NCBI RefSeq assembly: GCF_049056525.1
Contig: NZ_JBHUPT010000029.1
Coordinates: 113,502-177,501 of the forward strand
DNA length: 64,000 nucleotides
From: Leisingera coralii
GTDB lineage: Bacteria > Pseudomonadota > Alphaproteobacteria > Rhodobacterales > Rhodobacteraceae
Direction: 5' to 3'
Of the stretch, positions 34,651 through 43,145 are shown piece by piece. The notes below the pieces were generated by a model, which did no database searches, was not told the origin of the DNA, and was given only the letters and a program-made list of their open reading frames with translations. The position numbers and the translations under genes were made by a program. Positions within the stretch are counted from its first letter, which is position 1. The number at the start of each line of letters is the position of its first letter.

Positions 34651-34667
34651 AACAGGGAGCCGCTTGA

Positions 34668-35750
34668 ATGATCCGGCTTGAGAAAAGGCCGCAGCCGTCG
34701 CGGGCCTGGTCGATGGCGACGCCGCTGGTGGCGGTGCTGGCGACGATGTTTTTTGGCGGGCTCTTGTTTGCCGCGCTCGGCAAACCGCCGGTTGAGGCGA
34801 TCCGCACCATTTTCTGGGAACCGCTGTTAGGCGAGTTTGCCTTCTACTACCGCCCGCAGCTCTTGGTCAAAGGCGCGCCACTGGTGCTGATCGCCATCGG
34901 CCTGTCCCTGGGCTTCCGCGCCGGCATCTGGAACATTGGCGCCGAAGGCCAGTACATCATGGGCGCCATCTGCGGCGCGGGTGCAGGCCTTGCCTTCTAC
35001 CCGGCAGAGTCCTTCTTCATCTTCCCGCTGATGGTTATCGCGGGTGCGCTTGGCGGCTGGGCCTGGGCGATGATCCCGGCGGTCCTGAAAACCCGCTTCG
35101 GCACCAATGAGATCCTGGTCTCCCTGATGCTGGTCTATGTGGCCGAGCAGTTCCTGGCCTCGGTCTCGCTGGGCCTGTTGAAGAACCCCGAAGGCTTCGG
35201 CTTCCCCGGCTCCCGCAACCTGCAGGCCTGGGACAGCGCCCATAACGCCGAGCTGATTGCCGGAACCGGCATGCACTGGGGCGTGGTGGCGGCGCTGGTC
35301 GCGGTGATCTTTGCCTATGTTCTCTTGAACCGCCACATGACCGGCTACCAAATCCGCCTGACCGGCGAGGCGCCGCGCGCGGCCAAGTTCGCGGGCGTGA
35401 ACCCCACCCGGCTGGTGCTGTTCTGCCTTGGCACCTCCGGTGCGCTGGCCGGGCTGGCCGGCATGTTCGAGGTGTCGGGGCCTTCGGGCCAGATCTCCAT
35501 CGACTTCAACGTCGGCTATGGCTTTACCGCGATCATCGTCGCCTTCCTGGGCCGTTTGCATCCGGTTGGCATCCTGCTGGCCGGCGGGCTGATGGCGCTG
35601 ACTTACATCGGCGGCGACATCGCCCAGTCGAACCTGCAGCTGCCCGCGGCGGCGATCCAGGTCTTCCAGGGGATGCTTCTGTTCTTCCTGCTGGCCTTCG
35701 ACCTGCTCACCAATTTCCGCATCGCAATCGGCAAGCCGGAGGTGGCGTGA
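34668..35750 (+). CDS. ABC transporter permease, BmpA/nucleoside type
   Basis: The 360-residue membrane protein has about 9-10 hydrophobic segments and the branched-type permease pattern 'GLSLGFRAGIWNIGAEGQYIMGAI' near residue 75-100, followed by 'TRFGTNEILVSLMLVYVAEQFL'. These are typical of the larger of the two permeases (YufP/NupP-like) in nucleoside importers. It contains the loop 'GEAPRAAKFAGVNPTR' that docks onto the ATPase. It ends with a TGATG overlap to the small gene at 35750. Confidence 0.93.
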   Translation: MIRLEKRPQPSRAWSMATPLVAVLATMFFGGLLFAALGKPPVEAIRTIFWEPLLGEFAFYYRPQLLVKGAPLVLIAIGLSLGFRAGIWNIGAEGQYIMGAICGAGAGLAFYPAESFFIFPLMVIAGALGGWAWAMIPAVLKTRFGTNEILVSLMLVYVAEQFLASVSLGLLKNPEGFGFPGSRNLQAWDSAHNAELIAGTGMHWGVVAALVAVIFAYVLLNRHMTGYQIRLTGEAPRAAKFAGVNPTRLVLFCLGTSGALAGLAGMFEVSGPSGQISIDFNVGYGFTAIIVAFLGRLHPVGILLAGGLMALTYIGGDIAQSNLQLPAAAIQVFQGMLLFFLLAFDLLTNFRIAIGKPEVA

Positions 35751-36070
35751 TGGGAGTGGCGATCAGATCAATGAAGATATGGGACCCTGAAGCAAAGAGT
35801 GAAGTCGTTCTCGAAGTCAGCCATGAAGAAATGGACGGTTTGGAACGTGACGTGCGCAAGGACGCCGCAGTTATGTCGGCCTTGCGGGAATACTTGGAAC
35901 TCAGTGAGGCATCGCTGACCCGGGGAGCGATTTCCTCGCCAGAACCACCTACCAGCATGGGTTTGTTCTGGCAGTTGCTAAAGACACACAACCCTATGTG
36001 GCCAGGAACGATGGGTAGTCAAATTCGGCAGGAACTCGAAAATCGAATTTTCAAAGAGCAGGGCAAGTAA
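35750..36070 (+). CDS. Small protein of unknown function wedged between permease genes
   Basis: About 106 residues, soluble and charged, with no family I can name. It contains 'DPEAKSEVVLEVSHEEMDGLERDVRKDAAVMSALREYLE', probably helical, and ends in 'IRQELENRIFKEQGK'. The ATG overlaps the first permease stop (TGATG; an in-frame GTG lies one codon earlier at 35747), and its TAA is immediately followed by the second permease ATG. It is therefore translated within the transporter operon. Its base composition is clearly less G/C-rich than its neighbours, pointing to a late insertion. Function in the transporter is possible but unsupported. Confidence 0.65.
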   Translation: MGVAIRSMKIWDPEAKSEVVLEVSHEEMDGLERDVRKDAAVMSALREYLELSEASLTRGAISSPEPPTSMGLFWQLLKTHNPMWPGTMGSQIRQELENRIFKEQGK

Positions 36071-36991
36071 ATGGATCTTTCTGCAATCAACCCGGTCCTG
36101 CTCATCGCCTCGCTGATGGTGGCGGCAACCCCGCTCTTGCTGGCGGCCATCGGCGAACTGGTGGTCGAAAAGGCCGGCGTTCTGAACCTCGGGGTCGAGG
36201 GGATGATGATCACCGGCGCCATCGCGGGCTTTGCCACCGCGGTGGAAAGCGGCTCGCCGCTGCTGGGCTTCGTCGCTGCCGCCTTTGCCGGCTCGGCGCT
36301 GTCGGTCCTGTTCGCCATCCTCACCCAGTTTGCCCAGGCAAACCAGGTCGCCTCCGGCCTGTCGCTGACGCTGTTCGGCCTGGGCCTGTCGGCGCTGATG
36401 GGGCAGTCCTATGTCGGGATCAAGCCGCCGCAGATGGGCGACATCCACATCCCGGTGCTGAGCGACCTGCCCGTCGTTGGCCCGATCCTGTTCGGCCATG
36501 ACATCATCCTCTATTTCGGCATCGTGCTGACCGCCGCGGTCTGGTGGATGCTGAAGTATTCCCGCATGGGCCTGGTGCTGCGCGCTGTAGGCGAGAACCA
36601 CGACGCTGCCCATGCGCTGGGATACAAGGTGCTGAAGATCCGCCTGGCGGCGATCCTGTTCGGCGGCGCCTGCGCGGGTGTCGGCGGCGCCTACATCAGC
36701 CTGATCCGGGTGCCGCAGTGGACCGAGGGCATGACCGCCGGCATTGGCTGGATTGCCCTGGCGCTGGTGGTGTTTGCCAGCTGGAAACCCTGGCGCGCGC
36801 TGCTGGGGGCCTATCTGTTTGGCGGGGTCACCGTGGTGCAGCTCAATCTGCAGGCGGCAGGCGTTGCCATTCCGGTCGAGTATCTGGCAATGTCGCCCTA
36901 CCTGATTACCATCCTGGTTCTTGTTATCCTTTCCGCGGACAAGAGCAGCGCACCCGCCGCGCTTGGCCGCAATTTCCACGCCTCCCGCTGA
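36071..36991 (+). CDS. ABC transporter permease, BmpA/nucleoside type (second)
   Basis: This 306-residue permease has about 8 hydrophobic segments with 'IGELVVEKAGVLNLGVEGMMITGAIAGF', the hallmark of the smaller YufQ/NupQ-like partner, and the ATPase-docking loop 'GENHDAAHALGYKVLKIRLAAILFGG'. It pairs with the permease at 34668 to form the membrane channel. The start directly abuts the stop of the small inserted gene. The binding-protein gene follows after 65 bp that include a hairpin. Confidence 0.93.
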   Translation: MDLSAINPVLLIASLMVAATPLLLAAIGELVVEKAGVLNLGVEGMMITGAIAGFATAVESGSPLLGFVAAAFAGSALSVLFAILTQFAQANQVASGLSLTLFGLGLSALMGQSYVGIKPPQMGDIHIPVLSDLPVVGPILFGHDIILYFGIVLTAAVWWMLKYSRMGLVLRAVGENHDAAHALGYKVLKIRLAAILFGGACAGVGGAYISLIRVPQWTEGMTAGIGWIALALVVFASWKPWRALLGAYLFGGVTVVQLNLQAAGVAIPVEYLAMSPYLITILVLVILSADKSSAPAALGRNFHASR

Positions 36992-37010
36992 CGCGGGGGG
37001 CCCATTGCCC

Positions 37011-37027
37011 GCCCCGGCTGCCGGGGC
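37011..37027. other. Hairpin between permease and binding-protein genes
   Basis: GCCCCGG (37011-37017) pairs perfectly with 37021-37027 around CTG. Such intercistronic hairpins often separate expression of the abundant binding protein from the rest of an ABC operon, by partial termination or mRNA processing. There is no T-run, so full termination is unlikely. Confidence 0.45.
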
Positions 37028-37056
37028 CAACCAAAACCAACTGGGGAGTCCCTTTG

Positions 37057-38133
37057 ATGAAACTGACCAACCTCCTGACCAGCGCCACCGTGGCGCTTGG
37101 CCTGGCCGCGGGCGCGGCGCTGGCCGAAGACAAGACCAAAGTGGGCTTTGTCTATGTCGGCCCCGTCGGCGATGGCGGCTGGACCTATGAGCACGACCAG
37201 GGCCGCAAGGCGGTCGTGGCGGAGTTCGGCGACAAGGTCGAAACCGTCTATGTTGAAAACGTCGCCGAAGGCCCGGATGCCGAGCGGGTGATGACCCAGA
37301 TGGCGCTGGAAGGCGCCGACCTGATCTTCACCACCTCCTTTGGCTACATGGACCCGACCATCAACGTCGCCAAGAAGTTCCCGAACGTGAAGTTCGAGCA
37401 CGCCACCGGCTACAAGCGCGCGGACAACGTCTCGACCTACTCCGCCCGCTTCTATGAGGGCCGCGCGGTGCAGGGCACCATCGCCGGCCACATGACCGAG
37501 AGCAACGTGATCGGCTACATCGGCTCCTACCCGATCCCGGAAGTGATCCGCGGCATCAACTCCGCCTATATCCACGCCAAGAAGGTGAACCCCGACGTCC
37601 AGTTCAAGATCGTCTGGGCCTTCACCTGGTTCGACCCGGCCAAGGAAGCGGACGCCGCCAAGGTGCTGATCGAACAAGGCGCCGACGTGATCCTGCAGCA
37701 CACCGACTCCACCGCGCCGCAGGCCGCGGCCCAGGCGGCCGGCAACGTCTACACCTTCGGCCAGGCGTCCGACATGGCGGAATATGCGCCCAAGCCGCGG
37801 ATCTCCTCGATCATCGACAACTGGGCGCCTTACTACGTTGCCCGCACCCAGGCGGTGATGGACGGCACCTGGGAGTCGGTTGACACCTGGGACGGCATCG
37901 GCGCCGGCATGGTTGGCATCGGTGAAATCACCGATGCGGTTCCGGCCGAGGTGAAGGCGGAAGCCGAGGCGCTGATCGCCAAGATCGCGGACGGCTCCTA
38001 CCACCCGTTCACCGGCCCGCTGAAAAAGCAGGACGGCAGCGACTGGCTGGCAGAAGGTGAAACCGCCGATGACGGCACCCTGGCAGGCATGAACTTCTAT
38101 GTCGAAGGTCTCGAAGGCGACATCCCGCAGTAA
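37057..38133 (+). CDS. BMP-family substrate-binding lipoprotein/periplasmic protein
   Basis: The 358-residue protein has a Sec signal ('LLTSATVALGLAAGAALAED', cleavage after the A-L-A near residue 22) without a lipobox cysteine, so it is probably soluble in the periplasm. The mature part is a BmpA/PnrA fold: 'KVGFVYVGPVGDGGWTYEHDQGRKAV', 'DLIFTTSFGYMDPTINVAKKFPNV', 'YIGSYPIPEVIRGINSAYIHAK', 'QHTDSTAPQAAA'. Family members bind purine nucleosides or bases. Coupling to XDH suggests hypoxanthine, xanthine or their nucleosides. ATG 37057 starts the signal peptide. A terminator follows. Confidence 0.93.
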   Translation: MKLTNLLTSATVALGLAAGAALAEDKTKVGFVYVGPVGDGGWTYEHDQGRKAVVAEFGDKVETVYVENVAEGPDAERVMTQMALEGADLIFTTSFGYMDPTINVAKKFPNVKFEHATGYKRADNVSTYSARFYEGRAVQGTIAGHMTESNVIGYIGSYPIPEVIRGINSAYIHAKKVNPDVQFKIVWAFTWFDPAKEADAAKVLIEQGADVILQHTDSTAPQAAAQAAGNVYTFGQASDMAEYAPKPRISSIIDNWAPYYVARTQAVMDGTWESVDTWDGIGAGMVGIGEITDAVPAEVKAEAEALIAKIADGSYHPFTGPLKKQDGSDWLAEGETADDGTLAGMNFYVEGLEGDIPQ

Positions 38134-38170
38134 GCGGCACAGTCCCGGAAACAACAGTCCCGGAACAAAC

Positions 38171-38200
38171 AAAGGCCCGCCATCCGGCGGGCCTTTTCTT
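38171..38200 (+). terminator. Rho-independent terminator of the xdh-transporter operon
   Basis: AAAGGCCCGCC (38171-38181) pairs with GGCGGGCCTTT (38186-38196) around a 4-base loop and runs into TTCTTTT. It lies 37 bp after the binding-protein stop. Confidence 0.88.
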
Positions 38201-38359
38201 TTGCGGGCAGGACCCGGATTTTTTGCAAGCCTGCTGACACGCCCTGTCACTGCCCTGATGTACACCCGGCTCCACGCGCCGGGCGCCAGCACTTTTGGCC
38301 CGGCTGATTGCACCGGCGGAAGACCGTCCGGGAACCCCAAAGCATAGTGGAGACTGCTT

Positions 38360-38716
38360 TTGAAAATGAATTACTTCGTTGTTGGAACCAACAACATGGA
38401 AGCGTCCGTCAAATTCTATGACGCCCTGTTTGAGCACTCAGGACTGACCCAGGTCCGGCCCAACGAAAGAATGACCTACTGGCTGCAGGACGATTTTGCC
38501 TTTGCTGCCGCCCTGCCCTTCGACGGCGAACCGGCCAGCAATGGCAACGGAACCATGGTGGGGTTCAGCGTTGGGTCCGCAGACGAAGTCACCAGGCTGC
38601 ACCGCCAGGCGATTGAGCTGGGCGGCACATGCGAGGGCGAACCGCGGCAGCGGGGGCCGCGGTTCTCCGCATATGTGCGGGACCTGGACAGAAACAAAAT
38701 CTGTTTCGCTGACTAG
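38360..38716 (+). CDS. VOC-superfamily (glyoxalase-like) protein
   Basis: A single-domain VOC protein of 116-118 residues: first beta strand 'MNYFVVGTNNMEASVKFYDALFE', middle 'MVGFSVGSADEVTRLHRQAIELGGTCEGEP', and a closing 'RFSAYVRDLDRNKICF'. The family includes glyoxalase I, dioxygenases and resistance proteins; the metal ligands are not clear enough to assign activity. TTG 38360 has GGAG at 7 bp, while ATG 38366 two codons later is the alternative start. The stop lies 2 bp from the stop of the convergent lipoprotein gene. Confidence 0.8.
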   Translation: MKMNYFVVGTNNMEASVKFYDALFEHSGLTQVRPNERMTYWLQDDFAFAAALPFDGEPASNGNGTMVGFSVGSADEVTRLHRQAIELGGTCEGEPRQRGPRFSAYVRDLDRNKICFAD

Positions 38717-38718
38717 GG

Positions 38719-39303
38719 TCAGGAGCAGACAACCGGCGCGGCCAGCTTCTGGGCTGCGCCGTCGACCCGCCGCACCAGCGCCGGACCGGTCACTCTGCAG
38801 CCGGCCAGCTGCGCTGCATATTCAGTCAGCTTCTCCAGCTGCTCGCTGTCGGAGACAGTGAGATGCTTCAGCGGCAGCCGGATCTTGTTCAGCACGGCGA
38901 AACTGCTGCCGTCCACTGTCACGATCCGGAAGCGGGTCCTGGCATCCCCCAGACCGGTCTGTGCCGCATAGGGGGATTTCCATTTCGAGCTCGAATACGC
39001 CATGGCCGACTCCGCCGCAGTCCGGCCCTCGTATGGCTGGCCGCCGCCCTGGTACCGGGCGGAATGATAGACCAGCCAGGGCGCGCCGGTTCGGGTCTTG
39101 TGCAGCCCCGGGCGCATGGGGCTGGTGTAATATCCGGCCTCTGCCAGCGCCGCTGCCCGGTAATCCGGCCCGCCGGTCTCCGCCCCGGCCACAGGCTGCG
39201 CGCCATAGCCGGTGCGGGTCGCCGACCAGTAATCCAGCTTCTCCGGCGCCGCACAGGCCGCCAGCAGGGCTGCTGCCCCGAACATCAGGAATTGTTTCAC
39301 CAT
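38719..39303 (-). CDS. Hypothetical lipoprotein
   Basis: The 194-residue protein begins with a lipoprotein signal: 'MVKQFLMFGAAALLAAC' with the lipobox LAAC and the lipidated Cys17. The mature part ('APEKLDYWSATRTGYGAQPVAG') has no family I recognise. It contains a 'PWLVYHSARYQGGGQPYEGRTAAESAMAYSS' segment and two later cysteines that could form a disulfide ('AGCRVTG' and the C-terminal 'VVCS'). The start is ATG 39303 or GTG 39300, both right behind GGAGGGG. A longer upstream frame has no support. Confidence 0.7.
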   Translation of the reverse strand: MVKQFLMFGAAALLAACAAPEKLDYWSATRTGYGAQPVAGAETGGPDYRAAALAEAGYYTSPMRPGLHKTRTGAPWLVYHSARYQGGGQPYEGRTAAESAMAYSSSKWKSPYAAQTGLGDARTRFRIVTVDGSSFAVLNKIRLPLKHLTVSDSEQLEKLTEYAAQLAGCRVTGPALVRRVDGAAQKLAAPVVCS

Positions 39304-39391
39304 GCCCCTCCAATCCGTTTGAGCCATCATAGCGAGGAAACGGGGCGGCAATGTGGCACCTGCCGCCCCGCTGAATGCGGTATCAAGACCC

Positions 39392-40630
39392 TTAGTGGCC
39401 GCCGGAGAACACCAGCGTCTGCACCGGCAGCAGCAGCATCTGGATGCGCAGCAGCAGGGCATGCACCAGGCCGACCGTATCCACCGCATGCAGGAACAGC
39501 CACCGGCCAAAGCCAAGCTCGGGGTCATCCAGAATGCCGTGATTGCTGGTATAGGCGTTGGCGATGCAATTGCTGCCTGGCGGGATATCATCCGTCTGGC
39601 CTTTGTAGAGGGGCTCCATGAACACTGTCAGGGTGCCGGGGCGCCGGTTGTCCTGCGGGTCGCGCAGGTTGTCGCTGGGCCGCACCTGCCCCGAGGGGAT
39701 CACGTCCTGCACCTCCACGACAACCATTGGTATGACGGTAAAGGGTTTCGACAGGCAGCCCATTTCAGCAAACATCCCGGGCTTTATCACCCCGGCAGTC
39801 AATTGCCCGAACCCGGCAACAAAGCGGTCGCGCTCGACAAACTCCGACGGCACCAGAATGCCGGCCGGGCGCAGGATCGGATTCACGTAGTCCCCTGCTT
39901 GCAAGGCGAATTGCTCAACCCGGCCCGTGACGCCCGCAACCACGCTGGTCTTGGCCAATTCGACCTCCGCCTGCTGCTGCGCCGCCTGCGCGCTGGCCCG
40001 CTGGGCCGGGATCAGAACGCCGATGTTCTCCTCCACCGACGCCTTGCCCGCCTCAGCTGCATCCAGCTCTCCTTCGCGGCGGGCGACCAGGTTCTGCAGC
40101 CGCTCGATCTCCGCCTCGCGCACGGCGGCCGACCCGCGCTCGCGCAGTTCCAGATTGCGCTCCAGATCATCCTGCGCCTGGGCCAGGGCTGCGGTCGCCT
40201 GTTCGATGCCGGCTTCGGCTGCCGCCAGCTCCGCTCCGGCAACCGCCAGAGACGCTTCGATTTCGGCAATGCGCTTCCTCGCGGTCTCCACCGCAGCCTG
40301 CTGGCTGGCGTCATCCAGCCGGAACAGAAGGTCGCCGGCCTCCACTTTCTGATTGTTCTCGACGAGCACCTCCGCCACCCGCCCGCCGGTCTCGGGCAGG
40401 ATCGTCACGGTGCGGAAGTAAGAGGCCACGCTGGTGGTGGCGGGATGGTAATAGAAAATTGCCGTGATCAGCGAGATGGTCAGCACCGCGCAGGCGGTGA
40501 TGCCCCAGCGCAATTCATACCAGACCGAGAAGAAATTGATTTCCCTGCCAAGGCGCTTGCCCTGGACATACCGGCGGAACAGGAAATCCGGCAGCACCGT
40601 CAGCAAAGAGCAGATCATCAGTTCCAGCAT
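39392..40630 (-). CDS. HlyD-family membrane fusion protein (YibH/YiaV-like)
   Basis: The 412-residue protein has an N-terminal membrane segment after a short cytoplasmic part ('WGITACAVLTISLITAIFYY'), then a lipoyl-like half-motif ('ILPETGGRVAEVLVENNQKVEAGDLLFRLDD'), a long coiled-coil hairpin (about residues 110-215) and the second half-motif ('TSVVAGVTGRVEQFALQAGDYV'). A hydrophobic C-terminal stretch ('RWLFLHAVDTVGLVHALLLRIQMLLLPV') is unusual for HlyD proteins. Only 3 bp separate it from the small membrane protein gene upstream, an arrangement seen for E. coli yiaV/yiaW. No pump gene is adjacent. Confidence 0.83.
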   Translation of the reverse strand: MLELMICSLLTVLPDFLFRRYVQGKRLGREINFFSVWYELRWGITACAVLTISLITAIFYYHPATTSVASYFRTVTILPETGGRVAEVLVENNQKVEAGDLLFRLDDASQQAAVETARKRIAEIEASLAVAGAELAAAEAGIEQATAALAQAQDDLERNLELRERGSAAVREAEIERLQNLVARREGELDAAEAGKASVEENIGVLIPAQRASAQAAQQQAEVELAKTSVVAGVTGRVEQFALQAGDYVNPILRPAGILVPSEFVERDRFVAGFGQLTAGVIKPGMFAEMGCLSKPFTVIPMVVVEVQDVIPSGQVRPSDNLRDPQDNRRPGTLTVFMEPLYKGQTDDIPPGSNCIANAYTSNHGILDDPELGFGRWLFLHAVDTVGLVHALLLRIQMLLLPVQTLVFSGGH

Positions 40631-40633
40631 GGA

Positions 40634-40993
40634 TCACTCCTCCCGGCTGCGCTGCTTCAGCTCTTCCAGCGATGCCGCGATCGACTGTATCGGCGTCAGG
40701 AAATCCGGCATCCGGAAGGCCGCCAGCAACAGCGCCGCGACCCAGAACAGGTTGTTGTGGGTGAACAGCGCCAGCAGGGCCAGGATGCCGATCACCTGGA
40801 ACTGCGTGTGGTTGTCGGTATGCGCCATCTTCTCGGGAATGGCGTGCAGCGTCAGGTACAGTGCACCGATCCCAAGGATCAGCAGAATTGTGGTAACTGC
40901 CATGAAGGTGAACAGCGGGTCGCTGCCGTCGGGCCCCGGCAGATAGGCCGGCACGTGCCCTGCCGCCATGGGGTGTGCATCTGGCGTTGTCAT
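40634..40993 (-). CDS. Small inner membrane protein paired with HlyD protein (DUF3302-like)
   Basis: The 119-residue protein has two membrane segments ('LFTFMAVTTILLILGIGALYLTLHAIP' and 'FQVIGILALLALFTHNNLFWVAALLLAAF') and a charged C-terminal tail ('SLEELKQRSREE'). The layout, the 'LHAIPEKMAH' turn and the pairing with an HlyD-like gene resemble E. coli YiaW/YibI (DUF3302), but the similarity is judged from memory. It is the first gene of a two-gene operon. Confidence 0.65.
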   Translation of the reverse strand: MTTPDAHPMAAGHVPAYLPGPDGSDPLFTFMAVTTILLILGIGALYLTLHAIPEKMAHTDNHTQFQVIGILALLALFTHNNLFWVAALLLAAFRMPDFLTPIQSIAASLEELKQRSREE

Positions 40994-41131
40994 CGGTCGT
41001 CCCCCGTCATCAATAAACTATTTAACTGCGGCCCATAGTTGCACCCGCCGCCGCTGCGACCAAGGGTTTTTTAACCCCGCGCAGCGTGGATTTCCCTTTG
41101 CCTTCGGCCACCTGCGTGCCACTCTCCGGCC

Positions 41132-42070
41132 ATGACCAGGACACTGACCTCCCCCGATGGAAGCCCCGCCAGCCGCTTTGCTTTTGGCACCATGCAGTTC
41201 GGCGGCCGCGCCGATGAGACGCAATCGGCCCAGATGTACGCCGCCTGCCGCGCCGCCGGGATCAACCACTTCGACACCGCCTGGCTCTATACCGGCGGCA
41301 ACTCGGAACAGATCCTGGGCCGCCTCATCAAGGATGAGCGCGGCCAGCTGCTGATCGCCACAAAGGCGGGCTACGAGGGCGGCGCCGGCGCTGCCAACCT
41401 GCGCGCCCAGCTTGACGAAAGCCGCCGCCGGCTGGATCTGGACATGGTCGATGTCTTCTACCTGCACCGCTTCGATCCGGACACCGACCTGCGCGAAACC
41501 ATGGACTGTTTCGCGGCACTGAAGGCGGAAGGCGTCATCCGCTATGCGGCGCTGTCGAACTTTGCCGCCTGGCAGGTGATGAAGGCGCAGATGGCCGGCC
41601 TTGCCTCCGGCATTTCCGTGGACGTGCTGCAGCCGATGTATTCGCTGGTGAAACGCCAGGCAGAGGTGGAGATCCTGCCGATGTGCGCCGACCAGGGCAT
41701 CACCGCAGTGCCCTACTCGCCTCTGGGCGGCGGCCTGCTCACCGGCAAATACGCCACTGGCGGCAGCGGCCGCATCACCGAGGACAAGGGCTACAGCATC
41801 CGCTACAGCCCGGCCGCCATGCACCAGACAGCCGCGGCGCTGACAGAGCTTGCCGCCCAGCGCGGCACCCATCCCGCCACCCTCGCCGTGGCCTGGGCTG
41901 CCGCCCACCCAACCGCGCCGGTGCCGATCATCTCCGCCCGCAACGCAGAGCAGCTGCAGCCCTCGCTGGCGGCGCTGGATTTTGAAATGGACGCAGAGCT
42001 TTACAGCACAATCGAAGCCTTCAGCCCGCGGCCTGCACCCGCGACTGACCGGCTGGAAGAACAGGACTAG
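41132..42070 (+). CDS. Aldo/keto reductase
   Basis: The 312-residue protein is a (beta/alpha)8 NADPH-dependent aldehyde/ketone reductase. The catalytic set is visible: Asp and Tyr in 'FDTAWLYTGGNSE', Lys in 'LLIATKAG' and His in 'DVFYLHRFDP'. The cofactor-phosphate-binding end 'VPIISARNAEQLQPSLAAL' is present. The FAD oxidoreductase gene starts 4 bp downstream, so both are probably co-transcribed. The substrate is not predictable. Confidence 0.9.
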   Translation: MTRTLTSPDGSPASRFAFGTMQFGGRADETQSAQMYAACRAAGINHFDTAWLYTGGNSEQILGRLIKDERGQLLIATKAGYEGGAGAANLRAQLDESRRRLDLDMVDVFYLHRFDPDTDLRETMDCFAALKAEGVIRYAALSNFAAWQVMKAQMAGLASGISVDVLQPMYSLVKRQAEVEILPMCADQGITAVPYSPLGGGLLTGKYATGGSGRITEDKGYSIRYSPAAMHQTAAALTELAAQRGTHPATLAVAWAAAHPTAPVPIISARNAEQLQPSLAALDFEMDAELYSTIEAFSPRPAPATDRLEEQD

Positions 42071-42074
42071 GCCT

Positions 42075-43145
42075 ATGCAGGATTTCATCGTCATCGGCGG
42101 CGGCATGGCCGGCATCAGCGCCGCCGCCCGGCTTGCGGACCTGGGCAGCGTCACCCTGCTGGAGATGGAGGACGCGCTTGGCTACCATTCCTCGGGCCGC
42201 TCCGCCGCGCTGTTCGAGGAGAACTACGGCCACGGCCCCACCGTCACCCTGAACCGCGCCAGTGCCGCCTATTTGCGCGGGAACGGCTACCTGTCGCCGC
42301 GCGGGCTGATGCTGGTGGGGGCCAAGGGGGACGCCGATGGCTTTGCCCGCGACGTGGATGAGCTGGGCATGGCCACGCTGGAGCTGGACGAGGCCCGCGC
42401 CATGGTGCCGATCCTGAACCCGGAGACAGTGGGCTATACCGCCATCAGCGGCGCGGCGGAGGATATCGACACCGACCGGATGCTGCAGGACTTCGCGAAA
42501 ACCTTGCGTGCCGCGGGCGGGCAGATTGTGACCAAGGCGCCGGTCACCGCGATCACCCGCACCGCCTCCGGCTGGGAGGTCACCGCGGGCGGCCAGACCT
42601 ATCAGGCGCGCCAGCTGGTCAATGCCGCGGGCGCCTGGGCGGACCAAGTCGCGGCGCTGGCCGGGGTGGCGGCGATCGGCCTTCAGCCCAAACGCCGTTC
42701 GATGGCGCGGCTGCCTGCGCCGGGCGGCCATGATGTCAGCGGCTGGCCGATGCTGCTGGGTGTTGGCGAGACCTGGTACGCCAAGCCCGATGCCGGCAAG
42801 CTGCTGGTCTCCCCGGCCGATACCGACCCGGTGGAGCCGCATGACGCCTATGCCGACGACATGGTGCTGGCCGAGGGGCTGGCGCGTTACGAGGAAATGG
42901 TGACGGAGCCGGTCACCCGGGTCGAAAGCAACTTTGCCGGCCTGCGCAGCTTTGTCCGCGACGGCACCCTGGTGCTGGGCCCGGATCCGGACCAGCCGGA
43001 TTTCATCTGGTGCGCGGGCCAGGGCGGCTATGGCATCATGACCGCGCCCGCGGCCTCGCAGCTGATCGCCGACCTGGTGGCGGGCCGCACGCCCGTATTG
43101 GACTCGGAAACGGTGGCGGCGCTGTCCCCCGCCCGGCTGCGCTGA
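42075..43145 (+). CDS. FAD-dependent D-amino acid dehydrogenase (D-arginine dehydrogenase-like)
   Basis: The 356-residue flavoprotein has the DAO-family N-terminal dinucleotide motif 'FIVIGGGMAGISAAARLA' and 'GYHSSGRSAALFEENYG'. Its later segments 'LVNAAGAWADQVAALAGV', 'GLQPKRRSMARL', 'WYAKPDAGKLLVSPADTDPVEPHDAY', 'FAGLRSFVRDGTLV' and 'AGQGGYGIMTAPAA' follow Pseudomonas D-arginine dehydrogenase (DauA) closely, as I recall it. Such enzymes oxidise cationic or other D-amino acids to 2-oxo acids, passing electrons to an acceptor other than oxygen. ATG 42075 begins the nucleotide-binding motif. The next gene overlaps by 1 bp. Confidence 0.88.
   Translation: MQDFIVIGGGMAGISAAARLADLGSVTLLEMEDALGYHSSGRSAALFEENYGHGPTVTLNRASAAYLRGNGYLSPRGLMLVGAKGDADGFARDVDELGMATLELDEARAMVPILNPETVGYTAISGAAEDIDTDRMLQDFAKTLRAAGGQIVTKAPVTAITRTASGWEVTAGGQTYQARQLVNAAGAWADQVAALAGVAAIGLQPKRRSMARLPAPGGHDVSGWPMLLGVGETWYAKPDAGKLLVSPADTDPVEPHDAYADDMVLAEGLARYEEMVTEPVTRVESNFAGLRSFVRDGTLVLGPDPDQPDFIWCAGQGGYGIMTAPAASQLIADLVAGRTPVLDSETVAALSPARLR

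Noticed and set aside
34593..34667. A 24-codon frame between the ATPase and permease genes
   Set aside because: It overlaps the end of the ATPase gene and consists largely of the dispersed 20-bp element.
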